Shown piece after piece: positions 48,423-59,643 of a DNA stretch of 64,000 bases. The DNA is taken from contig LNAC01000764.1 in assembly GCA_002007465.1 (NCBI GenBank), positions 620,001 to 684,000 on the forward strand. The letters are read 5' to 3'. The position numbers were made by a program, and so were the translations under genes. The notes below the pieces were generated by a model that saw only the letters and a program-made list of their open reading frames with translations, made no database searches and was not told the DNA's origin. This DNA comes from Ailurus styani (lineage: Eukaryota > Chordata > Mammalia > Carnivora > Ailuridae). How positions within the stretch are numbered: position 1 is the first letter of the stretch; every line of letters starts with the position of its first letter.

Positions 48423-48691
48423 CCTGAAAAAAATTTTTAAATAAAAACTAGAAAAACACAACAATGACAACAACAACTAAAGCTACATGTAGTTTCAGTC
48501 ACAGTAGTCTGGGGTTTCTGGGGTTACTAGAGCCTACATACAGCCTGTATGTGAGAATCATTGTTTGGGGTGGGCATGGTGGGGGCACGTGATGAGAGTT
48601 TGGAGTCACCCACAGTCCTCTCCTTGACTCCCAGCTGCACATTGCCCCTATTCCCTTCCCTCAAACGATGATCTCATTTGAATTCATTTAA

Positions 48692-48894
48692 ACAGGGGAT
48701 CCTGGGTGGCTCAGTCAGTTAAGTGTCTGACTTCTGCTGGGGGCAAGATCCCAGGCTCCTAGGATCGAGCCCCATAACAGGCTCCCTGCTTGGCGGGAAG
48801 CCTGCTTCTCCCTCTCCCATTCCCCCTGCCTGTGTTCCCTCTCTCACTGTCTCTCTCTGTCAAATAAATACATAAATAAAATCTTTTTAAAAAA
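48692..48894 (+). mobile_element. Full-length can-SINE, older subtype
   Basis: A sense copy with 'ggatcctgggtggctcagtc', 'gttaagtgtctgacttctgc' and a CT tract of the older form ('cctgcctgtgttccctctct'). The target-site duplication is tgaattcatttaa, 13 bp, at 48679-48691 and 48895-48907. Confidence 0.95.
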
Positions 48895-49135
48895 TGAATT
48901 CATTTAAGCAGAGTGCATGCCTTTCTTTTTGTTCATATCTCCTTAAGGTCTCTTTTTCCTGCTCAGTGAAACTAGATTGAACTTACAGAATTATGCAAAC
49001 TTCTAAATGTGTGGGGGAGAGCAAGGAGGTGGGGAGACAGTGGACATTTCAAGGAAAACAGAGTGATTTTCTCAGCCCAGGCCCATAACTCCTAGACTGG
49101 TATATCTGCCCAGACTCCTAAAATGATCTCTCAGA

Positions 49136-49138
<3 letters not shown>

Positions 49139-49186
<48 letters not shown>
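49139..49186. repeat. (GT)n microsatellite
   Basis: Twenty-four uninterrupted GT units. Confidence 0.97.
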
Positions 49187-49190
<4 letters not shown>

Positions 49191-49419
49191 AAGAGGGAAA
49201 AAACTGTTTCTTTTAGTGTGTTGCCACACAGAAGTTAACAGAAATTATTAAAGGGTAACTAAATGGGTACTGTCTTTTTTTTTTTTTCAGGAGAAAATGC
49301 TTTCACAGAAATTTACTGTCATTCCACTGAGTTTTCTTTCTTCTCAGAAAAGTACTATGTTGCAGAGCATCCCTGCCTCCAGGCCCTGTTTTTCTCATTT
49401 GTAATGATATACTATATGT

Positions 49420-49640
49420 AAAGTTATATTACCAGAAGTTGCAATTTCCTAACTGCTTGATGCCTGATGTCACAAAATTATAACTAAGAGAGCCTGTTAC
49501 ATCCACTGCTCCGAGGCACGGGGAGTATTATTTCGGCAACAATGAAAGCGTATAATAAAGGACTTTAATTTTAATGACAGCTTGAATGCAAGCTGTTAGA
49601 AAAATCGAGTGTATGTTTTCCCTATGCAGGTAACTGAATC
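49420..49640. promoter_or_regulatory. Candidate conserved noncoding element
   Basis: A repeat-free block with isolated CpGs ('tgctccgaggcacggggagt', 'tttcggcaacaatgaaagcg') and homeodomain-type cores ('actttaattttaatgacagc'). There is no ORF. Composition alone suggests possible constraint; it is unverified. Confidence 0.28.
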
Positions 49641-49689
49641 AGGTGGCCCCCTCTAGACAGCATCCTTTTCCAACCTACTTTGGATTTCA

Positions 49690-49925
49690 ATGATTCAGTT
49701 TCATTCAACAAGCATTTTTCAAATACCCATTATATGTGAAGCATTGAAGTGGGTGCCACAGTGATTGAACAGACCACCTGCCCTTCAGGAGTTCGCAAGT
49801 TACTGAGAAAGAGAGATGCCTTCTAACATAACTTTAGTAAAAGGCAGACATTGAGAAGTGCTCAAATGAGGCCACAAAGTGCCACGGACTACAAGAGAGG
49901 GATGTGTGAAGCATCATGGGGAAGG
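49690..49925 (-). repeat. L2 3' end, antisense
   Basis: 'cattcaacaagcatttttca', 'aatacccattatatgtgaag', 'gtgccacagtgattgaacag' and 'cttcaggagttcgcaagtta' match the antisense L2 3' end. Confidence 0.6.
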
Positions 49926-49929
49926 GGAC

Positions 49930-51490
49930 TTCGGAGAAGGACTTCAATAGCAATAGAACATATACATTCCAGCAAAGGGACCCCGCCCCCCTCTAAGCCA
50001 AAAGGCTCAGAAGTGAGAACTCTTGAGGTGCAAGAGAAATCAGAATACAGCAAAAAAGCAAAGACTAGAAAAGAGCTGACTAGAAAATAGCAAAAATAGC
50101 AAAGAAAGGAGAAGTTCTGGAGCTAGCAGGGAGACAATGTCAATAGAAATTGGGGACTAATTAGATGGAGGCGTGAAGAAGAAACACCCAGACTGTACAG
50201 TATGACTGCAGTATCTGTGTTTTCCCTTCATTAGCCTGTGTGGCTGATGATACAGGATTCACCCTCACTTCCCCTTGCGCTGACCATTTATTTCAGTGCC
50301 CACAGGCCTGACTGCCAGCACCTGCACTCTATTTATGCATTTATTTAGCCAAAGGGCTTTCTTTAGCTTCAAAGGCTTGGTTTACTCCAGCACAGGGGAG
50401 CTGGGAGGTGCAGAGGAATTCACATCCAGGCATAGCTGTTCCTAAGAGATGACTGACAGTCCTCTGTATTAGTACCAGTGGCCAAGCTCCTTTGCCACTG
50501 GGTAGGTAAAGGTGAGGTACATATCTACATGGACTTCTGGAGGTCCCTAGTTGGATTAAGCTCAGCTACTTGACAATATTCCTTGACTGGCTTGGCTGCC
50601 TCCTCTTCCCTTGCTCACTTTCCTACTCTCCTACCTTGAGGCACTTTGCCAATCAATGTACTACCTACCCTCACACCTTTGAGCCTCAGTCTGCTTCTGG
50701 GGAAACTCGACTTGAAGACCACCTGTATAGGTGATGACAATTTAATGTTGCACCTCATTGAAATACTATTATCATTAGGATTTGTCTAAGGCTTTCCTTT
50801 GAAACTGTCTATCTGTATCAGCAGAGAAAAAAGCAGAACTCTGAGCAGAGCAAGTTATGCTCAGTGGAGATGGCAAAATATAAGACACAATAGAACAAGA
50901 GGTGTTTACAACCAGTATTTAGGGCAAAAATATTATTGAGTCACAGGATGGCACAGCCATTTCTTGGAAGTCAAAGCTACATGATGATCCTCAGAGAAAG
51001 GCAGCAACTGAACGGGGTTCTCCTGCTATAAACACAAGTGCCTTCCTGCTTGCCTTTGTGGGCTGTTTCTACTTAAATGGTATTCGTACAGATTAAGAAT
51101 TAGAAAGAGACCCCAGGAAGGCAACAGTATAGGAATAAGATCTCTCGAGTTGTTATGCACAGCTAGAAAGAAGCATGCATGAGAAAGTAGCAGTGTGGAC
51201 TGTTAACATCCTGAGATGGGTCCTTTGGGTTTAAGAAGGAAACACAGGAGAAGCTTCCTCTGAGAAACCTTTTTTGTCTATGTTGGCTCTCAGCTATCTC
51301 CCTGGCTTCTGAGATGGAAAAGCATTCAGAATCTCAGTGGTTCATTTGGCCCTTAGCCCATTCTAGACTATACCTACTATGCACCGTTGTGCACGTTGAA
51401 AAACTGTTTACTTTCTTTGAAACCAGACTGTAATTCTCCTCAAACAGAAGTCATAGTGGCCTGCACAAAGTGACCCATGCTTTGGGATAC
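49930..51490. other. Unique noncoding DNA
   Basis: A 79-codon ORF at 49851-50090 is basic and without signature; it begins in the L2 relic. No further gene or repeat recognised. Confidence 0.45.
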
Positions 51491-51494
51491 TGGT

Positions 51495-51765
51495 TTTCCA
51501 GGAGAGCAGACTCTGGGATGGAGACTGGACTACAGGAAATTTATTAGGGAGCGCTCTCAAGATTAGCAGCTATGGTGGAAGTAAAGGAAGCAAGACTGAG
51601 TGGAGAAGGAACACAGGCTATGATGCAGTCCTCATAATGCCACAGCTGATCCCATGATGAGCTCTGAAACTGTGACTCCCTTTAGAGTTGTCACAAACTG
51701 GGGTGATGGAGCTGGACTTTTATACATTTGCATTCATCAGTCATTGGATTCAGGCATCCACAAAA
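51495..51765 (+). repeat. Possible ancient interspersed repeat, unnamed
   Basis: 'aggaaatttattagggagcg', 'aggctatgatgcagtcctca', 'gccacagctgatcccatgat' and 'tcatcagtcattggattcag' read like a dispersed mammalian repeat I have seen in similar form. I cannot name it and give low confidence. Confidence 0.3.
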
Positions 51766-51769
51766 ATGA

Positions 51770-52765
51770 CAGATGATATATTTTGTCTGATTTGGGTAAG
51801 GTTAAAGTCCTATAAGCATTTGGGGAAACTTCAATAATTTATTTTAGTCACGAAACTGAAGAGCTATGTTGAGAATATTATATCTATGATTAACATGAAT
51901 TCAGTAATGACAACATATGCTGACTTCTGTTGCCTAGCTATATGAGTTCTGTCTATGTTTACTAGCAAGATGGTTAAGGCTTTAGGGAGCAAACCTCTGT
52001 ATTTCATTCTTTGATTCAAAGTATTTTTAGCATAATAATTGTTCAATTATTGTTTACTGATGATGATCATGACTTTATTGAAAGCAACACTAAGAAGTAA
52101 CATCTTTTAATCCACTATATCACAATCCTAAATATAGGAAATTTTTTAAAAGATATATAATAAGCTTCTTAGAAAATTTTCTTCTAGCACTTAGGACAAA
52201 GAAAATACTGCTATCTCTGTTAGGTATTACCTTCTATGGTAACACAAATTTTAACCAAGTCTGCCTTTTTGGTGTGGCTGCCAAGAAGCCCCTTCAAATT
52301 GACCCTTTTTCATAAATTTCTATTCCTCACATTTCTTATCATTATACATATTTACAATTATTTTATTTCATGCACATTCATGTGTGTTGAACAAAGCAGC
52401 GTGTAAATAAATAAATCAGCATTGCAAAACTGTAAAACTTCTCTGGTGCCCCCAAAAGATATAACTGAAGTTCTATTTTACTCTAAAGCTTTCCCTGAGA
52501 ATTCCAATCACTCCATACAGACTTTTTGCTACACTGTGTTACATGGTGTTTCAGTTCACAGCACACTAGAAGGAAAAGTAACTGAGGGAAGAATTGAGTA
52601 GATTCAAACATAAAAATAACATCAAAGGAGGAGAGCTGAAAACAAATAAAAGACCCAGAGATATTCTACCACACAGTAAAATTTTGGATTTTTCAAGTGA
52701 TACTCTTTGGGTTGTCTGTCTAAATATACAAGAATGTCTATAGAATATTTTAGAAAGATTTCCAT
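51770..52765. other. Unique AT-rich noncoding DNA
   Basis: ORFs at 51864-52046 and 52566-52844 have no signature. No clear repeat. Confidence 0.45.
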
Positions 52766-52781
52766 TAAGAGCTACCTTTTT

Positions 52782-52861
52782 GCTATGGTGAGTGCTATGA
52801 AATGTGCAAGCCTGATGATTCACATACCTGTACCCCTGGGGCAAATAATAATTACAAAAAA
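52782..52861 (+). mobile_element. Extremely 5'-truncated L1 (about 80 bp of 3' end)
   Basis: 'gctatggtgagtgctatgaa' followed by 'gcaagcctgatgattcacat', 'acctgtacccctggggcaaa' and an A tail is the carnivore L1 3' terminus. The target-site duplication is 15 bp with one mismatch (aagagctaccttttt at 52767-52781, aagagttaccttttt at 52862-52876). The mismatch suggests it is older than the copies at 4.6 and 38-39 kb. Confidence 0.88.
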
Positions 52862-53184
52862 AAGAGTTACCTTTTTAAAGTTTGGTACTTTAATCAATAA
52901 AACTTAGCTATCTGAAAAAAAGTGTTTTTGTAAGGATGCTAGATTTTGTGAAAATAGCCGATTGCTATTGTCTGAATAGATTTTGACTAATACCACCCCT
53001 ATGCTTCTCTGTGTACTTACACATTTGTTGCATGGCTATTAATTCACTGGCAATTACATGAATCAGGGTGTTTTGAATTTCTCTTTTCTTTTTTTCCTGT
53101 AGGTAAAATAGTCCATGTGAACATGCAACAAAAAAGAAAGCAGAATAATGTGTTCTCACTCTTGAGAGCAACTTGGTATCAGAA

Positions 53185-53306
53185 GGTTCTGATCATGAAT
53201 CCTTACTGACCTCTCTTACTTATGATATTGGGACAATATCATGTGAAAAGGGGGCAATAATACCAATCTCATGGGATTGAGGTGAGTACTAAAGAGTTAA
53301 AGAGTA
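53185..53306 (+). repeat. MIR SINE, left part
   Basis: 'gggggcaataataccaatct' and 'catgggattgaggtgagtac' are MIR-like. It continues beyond the SINE inserted at 53321 as 'cttaacacaagacctggctc' and 'acagcaaataatcaaa' (53563-53640). Confidence 0.6.
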
Positions 53307-53320
53307 CTAAAGAGGTTAAT

Positions 53321-53548
53321 CTTTTTTTAAAAGAAGATTTATTTATTTATTTTAGAGAGAAAGAGAGAGAGAGAGGGCAGGGAGAAAGAGAGAGCGAGCA
53401 GCAGGAGAGAGAGGATCTCAAGCAGACTCCCTGCTGAGCATGAACTCCCCCCTCCCCCAACATGGGCTCCATCCTAGGACCCATGTGATCACAACCTGAG
53501 CAGAAACCAAGAGCTGGTCGCTCAATTAACTGAGCTACTCAGGTGCCC
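53321..53548 (-). mobile_element. Old can-SINE nested in MIR
   Basis: A minus-strand copy with head 'ctgagctactcaggtgcccc' and a long GA-rich tract. The probable target-site duplication (53307-53320 and 53549-53562) differs at two positions, consistent with age. Confidence 0.85.
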
Positions 53549-53562
53549 CTAAAGGGATTAAA

Positions 53563-53640
53563 CTAATTACTTAACACAAGACCTGGCTCACAGCAAATAA
53601 TCAAATGGCCTATGCTACTACTTTTATCGTGTTATTAAAA
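53563..53640 (+). repeat. MIR SINE, right part after SINE insertion
   Basis: 'cttaacacaagacctggctc' and 'acagcaaataatcaaa' continue the MIR 3' half interrupted at 53306 by the antisense SINE. Confidence 0.5.
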
Positions 53641-53644
53641 TATA

Positions 53645-53789
53645 AGAAATGAATCTACATACAGGATATAATGATCTAATAAATATTGACTGGTGGTTAT
53701 TTAAGCTATTATAAAGTTTTAAAATAGAAGGTCTAGAGTAAATAAAAATAAGGAGGATATGAAGAATATGGAAAATATATAGATTAGTA
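53645..53789. other. Unique AT-rich noncoding DNA
   Basis: Short unremarkable stretch before the duplicated flank. Confidence 0.4.
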
Positions 53790-53906
53790 AACTGTTTAAA
53801 AAGCTATTATTTGTCAACCTCTTGAACATTCTATCTGGTAAGAAGAATTCGGTGACAAGAATTTTATTTTTACCATATTACTTAACAACATAAACCTATC
53901 ATGACT
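53790..53906. repeat. 117-bp direct repeat, copy 1 (left flank of SINE)
   Basis: Identical by eye to 54086-54202, from 'aactgtttaaaaagctatta' to 'aaacctatcatgact'. Copy 1 ends exactly where the SINE begins. It is far too long for a target-site duplication. It is interpreted as an assembly redundancy (see findings). Confidence 0.93.
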
Positions 53907-54084
53907 GGGCACCTGGGTGGCTCAGTGGGTTAAAGCCTCTGCTTTCGGCTCAGGTCATGATCTCAGCGTCCTGGGATCGAGGCCCGCATCGGGCTCTCTG
54001 CTCAGCAGGGAGCCTGCTTCCTCCTCTCTCCTCTCTCTGCCTGCCTCTCTGCCTACTTGTAATCTGTCTCTCTGTGTCAAATAA
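53907..54084 (+). mobile_element. Young can-SINE lacking its A tail at a contig join
   Basis: The head 'gggcacctgggtggctcagt' through 'gcctacttgtaatctgtctc' and 'tgtcaaataa' is typical of the young subtype. It stops before 'ataaaatctt' and the A tail, directly at a single N (54085). No normal 3' target-site duplication follows; the left flank is repeated there instead. Confidence 0.93.
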
Positions 54085-54085
54085 N
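54085..54085. other. Single-N join
   Basis: One ambiguous base separates the truncated SINE from the second copy of the 117-bp flank. This is probably a minimal gap placed between two contigs. Confidence 0.9.
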
Positions 54086-54202
54086 AACTGTTTAAAAAGC
54101 TATTATTTGTCAACCTCTTGAACATTCTATCTGGTAAGAAGAATTCGGTGACAAGAATTTTATTTTTACCATATTACTTAACAACATAAACCTATCATGA
54201 CT
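54086..54202. repeat. 117-bp direct repeat, copy 2 (uninterrupted flank)
   Basis: Same sequence as 53790-53906 but it runs on into 'aagaaaactgggttatgg' with no SINE. It therefore looks like the empty, pre-insertion form of the site. Confidence 0.93.
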
Positions 54203-54204
54203 AA

Positions 54205-55710
54205 GAAAACTGGGTTATGGTATATGGTACAATGTAAAGTTCCTGGTTAAATTCTAATTTGAAAAACTCAGAGTTGTAAAGGCCACTGTGACCTGCTGAT
54301 TAAATGCCTTGCATTGTCAGCTTTCTATAAATGATGGGATAGAGGGGGAAATGGAGATGATGACACAAATCCAAACACTCTAGACTCCTTCACAGCTTTT
54401 CAGTGGAAATAGGAAAAATGCACTTGTGACTTTGTCACGTGAGTGTGTAATCACACAAAGGCCAATACAATCATTACAATTATCTTTTGAAAGATAAAAG
54501 GTGCAATATGTCTATAAAGTGAGAAAATAATCCAAATTTTTACACATAGAAAGACCAAGAGCTAGTATTGAGATTGGGACATTAGACGACCACAGTCTTG
54601 ATTTAGGAAGACAAATAAACTGTCATGGCATGCCATGAGTAACAGATTATTTTACGTATACTCTGAGTTTGGAATGAAGACATCCAATAATGACTTTTGG
54701 TAGAAGCAAGTCTGACCGACCATTTTTTCCCCAACCATAATATTGTCCAATCCAATGTTGACTTATGTATCTCCAGGTGATGCTGGAAAGGGAGCCTGTC
54801 CTGAATGATTTAATCAGCTCACTTCATTTGGCTTAATTTTAGTCATCTATAAGATTATAATCACAAAATCAAAAAAAAATCAAATTACATGTCAAAAGAG
54901 ACTATACTATGAATTGGGAGATTTTCATTCTAGGCCAAACTTCTCCCAAACTTGGCATTTTTGCTTTTGATCTTTTTGAGCTTTAATCATTAAATGAGAA
55001 GCGTGGATTGTATCATCACAAAGGTGCTTTCTATCATACAACTTCTTCATTCAAGCACCAACTCTTGATAGTGCAAGGAGTTGAAACACTTTCCTCATCT
55101 AGGTTACCAGTTCATGTCTTAAGCTCAAGCTTCATAATAAAGCTTTCTAAGTGAGAAAGCCAGGAAAAAAAAACACCCCGGAGTCACTTTAGCTCATGTT
55201 AGCTGTATCTTCAGAAGCAACATGATTTGATGGTTCTGATATGATTCCAACCATGGCCCAGGAAGACCCATCTGTATGAATATCACTCTCCCAAAACACC
55301 ATAAATTCCACACTTTGCCACCCTATCAAATGCTTCCCGAATTCATTTTGGAAATGGGCTGGGTAGGTTGTCATAGCAAAGACTTCTGAATAGTTTAAGG
55401 ATTCATTTTATTGATAAGACCACTAAGTGGAAGAGGAAAGAGGGAGAAAACTAAAACATGAGGGAACAGAGATGGACACAGAGGGAGGTGGGAGGGCAAA
55501 AAGGCAGTCATCCAGGCTTGGCTGGCCTTTCTAAGACAGCAGAAGGTGAAAGAACCAAGTGGTATTCAGCTACTTCTTCCAGAGAGAATGGAGCAAGAGA
55601 AATTTAAAAAGCATTTGTAAAGTCTATCAGATTTTTTTAAAAATAGTTTTTCTGCTATTTACTGCCAAAATATACTACTTCCCCTTCATGTTTCTATGGC
55701 AATATGAGAC
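54205..55710. other. Unique AT-rich noncoding DNA
   Basis: No gene or repeat family recognised. ORFs at 55189-55374 and 55559-55855 lack signatures. Confidence 0.45.
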
Positions 55711-55714
55711 AGAG

Positions 55715-55905
55715 AAGAAACAGATAAACCTGAATTTGAAAATGGCTCTGTCATTTTTGAACTTTGGAAACCTGACAAATTATTTAACATCTCTGGGACT
55801 GATCTGTGGGGAAAAGGATGGTGAAAATACACAACTGCCAGGGCTTGAGAATTAAAGTGGGGAAAAAGTGTGTAAGACCTCAAGCGCAGTAAATGCTCAA
55901 TCCAT
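55715..55905 (+). repeat. MIR SINE relic
   Basis: 'ggaaacctgacaaattattt', 'aacatctctgggactgatct' and 'caagcgcagtaaatgctcaa' follow MIR order. Confidence 0.65.
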
Positions 55906-55909
55906 TACT

Positions 55910-56600
55910 GAAATTTTTTCTTGTTCCTGCTGTCTTGTGGTTTTAGCATGACTTTTCCCAAAACACAGAGGTTTGTGAATGGTCTGAATTAACACAAGAT
56001 ATCACATTTATAACCCGTTTTCCTCCTTATGCGTAAAATTCGAGGCCACCTGATAAATTGAAACTGCCCTTGATATGGGGGGATGGATGTCAGCGTGAAA
56101 ACTCACACATTCCTTACACTAGCTGTCAGACTCTTCTACAATTTCAAACAAGTTTTTCTTCTTAACCTTTTATGTTTAAACAGCATATTACTAAATTTCA
56201 TGCCTGGGATCTACTAGTTACCCAATAAGTAAGTTTTTTCTTTTTTGTTCTCTGGCGCCACTCTAGCCGGTATTTGTGTTATCCAATATGCTGCTTCTAA
56301 CTTGTGTGGTCTATATGAATCGGGCTGCTTTCAAACTTGTTTCAGTTTCCAAGAAAACATTAGGAAAAGAAACCCACAGCTGTTAAAAAGTGCTATCAAA
56401 ATATATCAAGCCATAAAAGCGAGGCAGAGATGCATGGTTCTGATAGCTCTGTAGCCTCTCACACAAATCCCAGGCCATGCCCTGCTCTCAGCCATCCTTA
56501 CAAGATCTAGTGCCCACACGGACCAGTCCTTAATAAATCTACATTCTGCTCAGCTGAATGCTTTAAGGATAATCACAATGCAGGGAGAATAATTCTTAAT
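55910..56600. other. Unique noncoding DNA
   Basis: A 69-codon ORF at 56245-56454 has no signature. No repeat recognised. Confidence 0.45.
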
Positions 56601-56605
56601 AAACA

Positions 56606-57212
56606 ATAATCATTCAAAACAACCCAGTTCACTGTTGGTGGGAATGTAAACTGAAACATGCACTTTCCAAAGGATTATAAACATATGTACACCCTATGAC
56701 CTAGCCTTCTCAAATCTAGGAAAATATCCAGCAGGAGTATATTCATTTGTACCTGGAAAGGCACACACAAGAATACAGAATCTCTATTCAGAATATCCCC
56801 AAACTGGAAACTACCCAAACGTTCCTCAAAAAGAAAATGGATGAATTATGGTATAGTCACACAACAGAGTGATTTAAAAAAAAAAATAAAAGAGCAAAGC
56901 ATTGCTACATGCAAAATATGGATAAAACTCACAGACTTAATGTTGGGTGAAAGAACTGGGATATAAGTATGTACAAACTATATGGCTCTGTTTTAATAAA
57001 TTTCAAAAACAAATCTATTAGCAAAACTAATCTATTAGTGCTCAGGATACACTCCCTGGGTGGTGGTAGGGGAAGCAGGTAGTAACTGGGGGAAGTGTTC
57101 TATTTCTCAACTGGGTGTTGGTTACAAAACTGTTCAGTCTGTAAAATTTCATCTAGCTCTATCCTTGATATGTGTACATTTCCCATATGCATTATACTCA
57201 ATAAAAAGTCTC
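56606..57212 (+). mobile_element. Ancient L1 (L1ME/L1M-type) 3' end
   Basis: The end of ORF2 ('cactgttggtgggaatgtaa', 'cctatgacctagccttctca', 'gaaaatggatgaattatggt') is followed by a 3' UTR ('agtgttctatttctcaactg', 'gggtgttggttacaaaactg') and 'tactcaataaaaag'. It has many substitutions and no open frame. It is about 600 bp and 5' truncated. Confidence 0.8.
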
Positions 57213-57349
57213 AAAAATTGCAAATGATTATACAAAATGTTCATCTCTAAAATGATCTTGAAAAAAAGCAAGAAAAAAAGATGTCCAAATGGTAGGGAGA
57301 GATCTAATGGGTTCATCAAAACAGCATGATCACAAGTTCAAACAGAGAT

Positions 57350-57700
57350 TCTGCCATTGACTGGATATTTGTGTCCCCCAAGAATTCGTATGTTGAAACC
57401 TAATCCCCAATGTGTTTTGAGGTAGGGCCTTTGAAAGTGATGAAGTCATGGGGGTAGAACCCTCATAAATGAGATTAGTGTCTTTATAAAAGAGACTCTA
57501 CAGAACCCCCTTTCCCTTCCACCATATAAGAACACAGTGAGAAGATGGCTGTATGAACCAGGAAGCAGGCTCTTGCACACACCAAATTTGCCAGCACCTT
57601 GATCTAGGACTTCCCAGCTTCCACAACTGTGAGAAATAAACTTGTATAGTTTATATGCCACCCAGTCTATGGCATTTTGTTATAATAGCCCAAACGAAGA
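57350..57700 (+). mobile_element. MLT1-like LTR (MaLR), solo
   Basis: 'tttgtgtcccccaagaattc', 'gtatgttgaaacctaatccc', 'gatgaagtcatgggggtaga', 'ataaatgagattagtgtctt', 'cttccaccatataagaacac', 'tgaaccaggaagcaggctct' and 'cccagtctatggcattttgt' follow the MLT1 LTR nearly end to end. It is noncoding. It is better preserved than the copy at 21.7 kb. Confidence 0.85.
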
Positions 57701-57784
57701 CAGACTCCAGTGACAAATCTGACACAGTACATTTGAGGACAACTGGACCAATATCCCTGACATATATGGCTAAAAAGGGGCATT

Positions 57785-57985
57785 ACTATTATTATTACTA
57801 CTACAACTATTATCTCTTTATGGACCAGGTGCTGTATTGTGGTTCCTTTCCAAAACATGACCTCATTCAACCTCCCCAATGACTTAATTAGAAAACACTC
57901 AAGTTTCCATTTTGCAGGTATGAAAACTGAGGCTCAGACATGTCCAATTATTCATCTCAAGTTGTTAGAAGACCTGAGAAGGGAA
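57785..57985 (-). repeat. MIR SINE relic
   Basis: 'gtatgaaaactgaggctcag' with upstream 'aacatgacctcattcaacct' matches antisense MIR. A short ATT/ACT repeat precedes it. Confidence 0.65.
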
Positions 57986-57989
57986 TGAT

Positions 57990-58525
57990 CACTCATACCA
58001 GGAACCCCTGAAACCCTGAATCCAGCCTGTGAGCTTCTGTGACCCCACTCTTTGGCTCTAGCAAATTCCCTCCCCGCTGCTATGTGAGATGGCCATAGCT
58101 GGTTCTTCTGACATTGATTTTCCTTTGTGGGTTCAGGTTTGTTCAGCCAGTGTTCTTCAGTCAGTCTGTGAAATACGGGTAAGCAGCCATGTCATTCCAG
58201 CTCCTCTCCCTCCCACACGCATGTGGTTCAGTTCCACTGAGCCCAACATCAACGCTGCCAGACTGGCTGGACTCCAGGGACTCATTGTGACTACAATTTG
58301 CCTATTGGAACTATCAATGTGATCACAGAAGTAACCCAATTTCCTGCTTGCTGTTAGAATTTTCAAAGGTTGATATAAGGGCAGGTGTTTTTCGAATTCC
58401 CAGAGAAATCCAAATTTTTTTTTGCCCCCCTTATGGACTCGTATAAAATTAGTTGTACTCAGCATCAGCAAATTAGTGGAGATTTTTTGTAGCAAAATGA
58501 AAAAATATGGTCACTATGTGCTTAC
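57990..58525. other. Unique noncoding DNA
   Basis: Opposed ORFs of 77 (58089-58322, plus) and 112 codons (58157-58495, minus) overlap. Neither has a recognisable domain. Treated as chance. Confidence 0.45.
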
Positions 58526-58529
58526 ATTA

Positions 58530-58695
58530 ATGGTCTCTAGAGATAGACAAACCTCTGTTCAATTCCCAGCTAAGCCACTTAGTAAGTCCCAGTTTCTTTA
58601 TCTAATAAATGCAGAAAATATCTTCATCAGAGAATTATTATAAAAATAAACGAGATGAAGTGGGGAAAGCACTTAGTTCAATCTCTGCCATTTGT
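58530..58695 (+). repeat. MIR SINE relic
   Basis: 'cccagctaagccacttagta', 'cagtttctttatctaataaa' and 'gaagtggggaaagcacttag' follow MIR order. Confidence 0.65.
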
Positions 58696-58699
58696 ATTG

Positions 58700-59628
58700 C
58701 TATTTCCTAAGTGGTAAATAATCACACATAAACACACATGCATATAATTTATTTAGCATGCTGCCTTATATACAAACACATGTACATACATACTCTCACA
58801 GAACCAAATGTTTGTGATTCTTCTTCTTGGTACAATTATAATAGCAAACTCTGCTTTTGAGAGAGTTTGGCCATGTGGTAGTTTATTCAAATAGCTGAGA
58901 ATGGCAGAAAAATACAGAATCATGAAGACCAGTATAATAAATAATCTGTGAGGCAATAAAATAGGTTTTATGGAAATCTGAGGGTCTAAATTCTGAGGAT
59001 TTAAAAGTGTGAAATCTGTCTGGCCCCATGTCTTTCCAGGCCACTTACTCAAATGGCAATGCTCTCCATCTGGGTAGCCTGACTTGCATACCATCTTACT
59101 CATTTACAGAACATGTTGACACTTTGAGGTTAATAAACCCTTAACCATTAACAGTCTATAAGTCTACATATAATAATGGCCTTTTAATCCATTGTCTTCC
59201 CTACTCTTTAAACTCTACAAGAGTTCTGTAGTCTTCCTTTATATTTCATGTGACCTCTCAAAGAACTGAGAAGGGAATGTTCAGACAGAAATTAGCCACA
59301 GCTGTGCTCAGGAAGCTAATTCACAGCAGAATTCAAGAAGACTCTGTTCCCTTACTCACTGGTGTTTAATGATTTTACTTCCTCATTACAGTTCTCTTGC
59401 CCCAATAGAGAGAAAGTAATTAGACCTTGAACATGGCAATTAAAAAGCAGATATCCTGAGCTCTGACACTTCCAGCAGACCAGCAGACTGTTAAGGACAG
59501 TATCTTTACCCTGTTGGCAAATTTCTAAAAGGTTACAGAGCACTGTTGAGAAAAAACCTTCATCGGCAAGCATGACCTCCGAGTTTAGATGTTCTAAGTT
59601 CAGGTCCATACAAAGCATACAAATACAA
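58700..59628. other. Unique noncoding DNA
   Basis: Minus-strand ORFs of 116 (58753-59103) and 88 codons (59352-59618) have no domain signature and no visible exon context. Confidence 0.45.
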
Positions 59629-59643
59629 GAGGTGGTGCTTTTT

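Noticed and set aside
58157..58495. Minus-strand ORF of 112 codons
   Set aside because: Overlaps an opposed ORF, shows no domain and no exon context.
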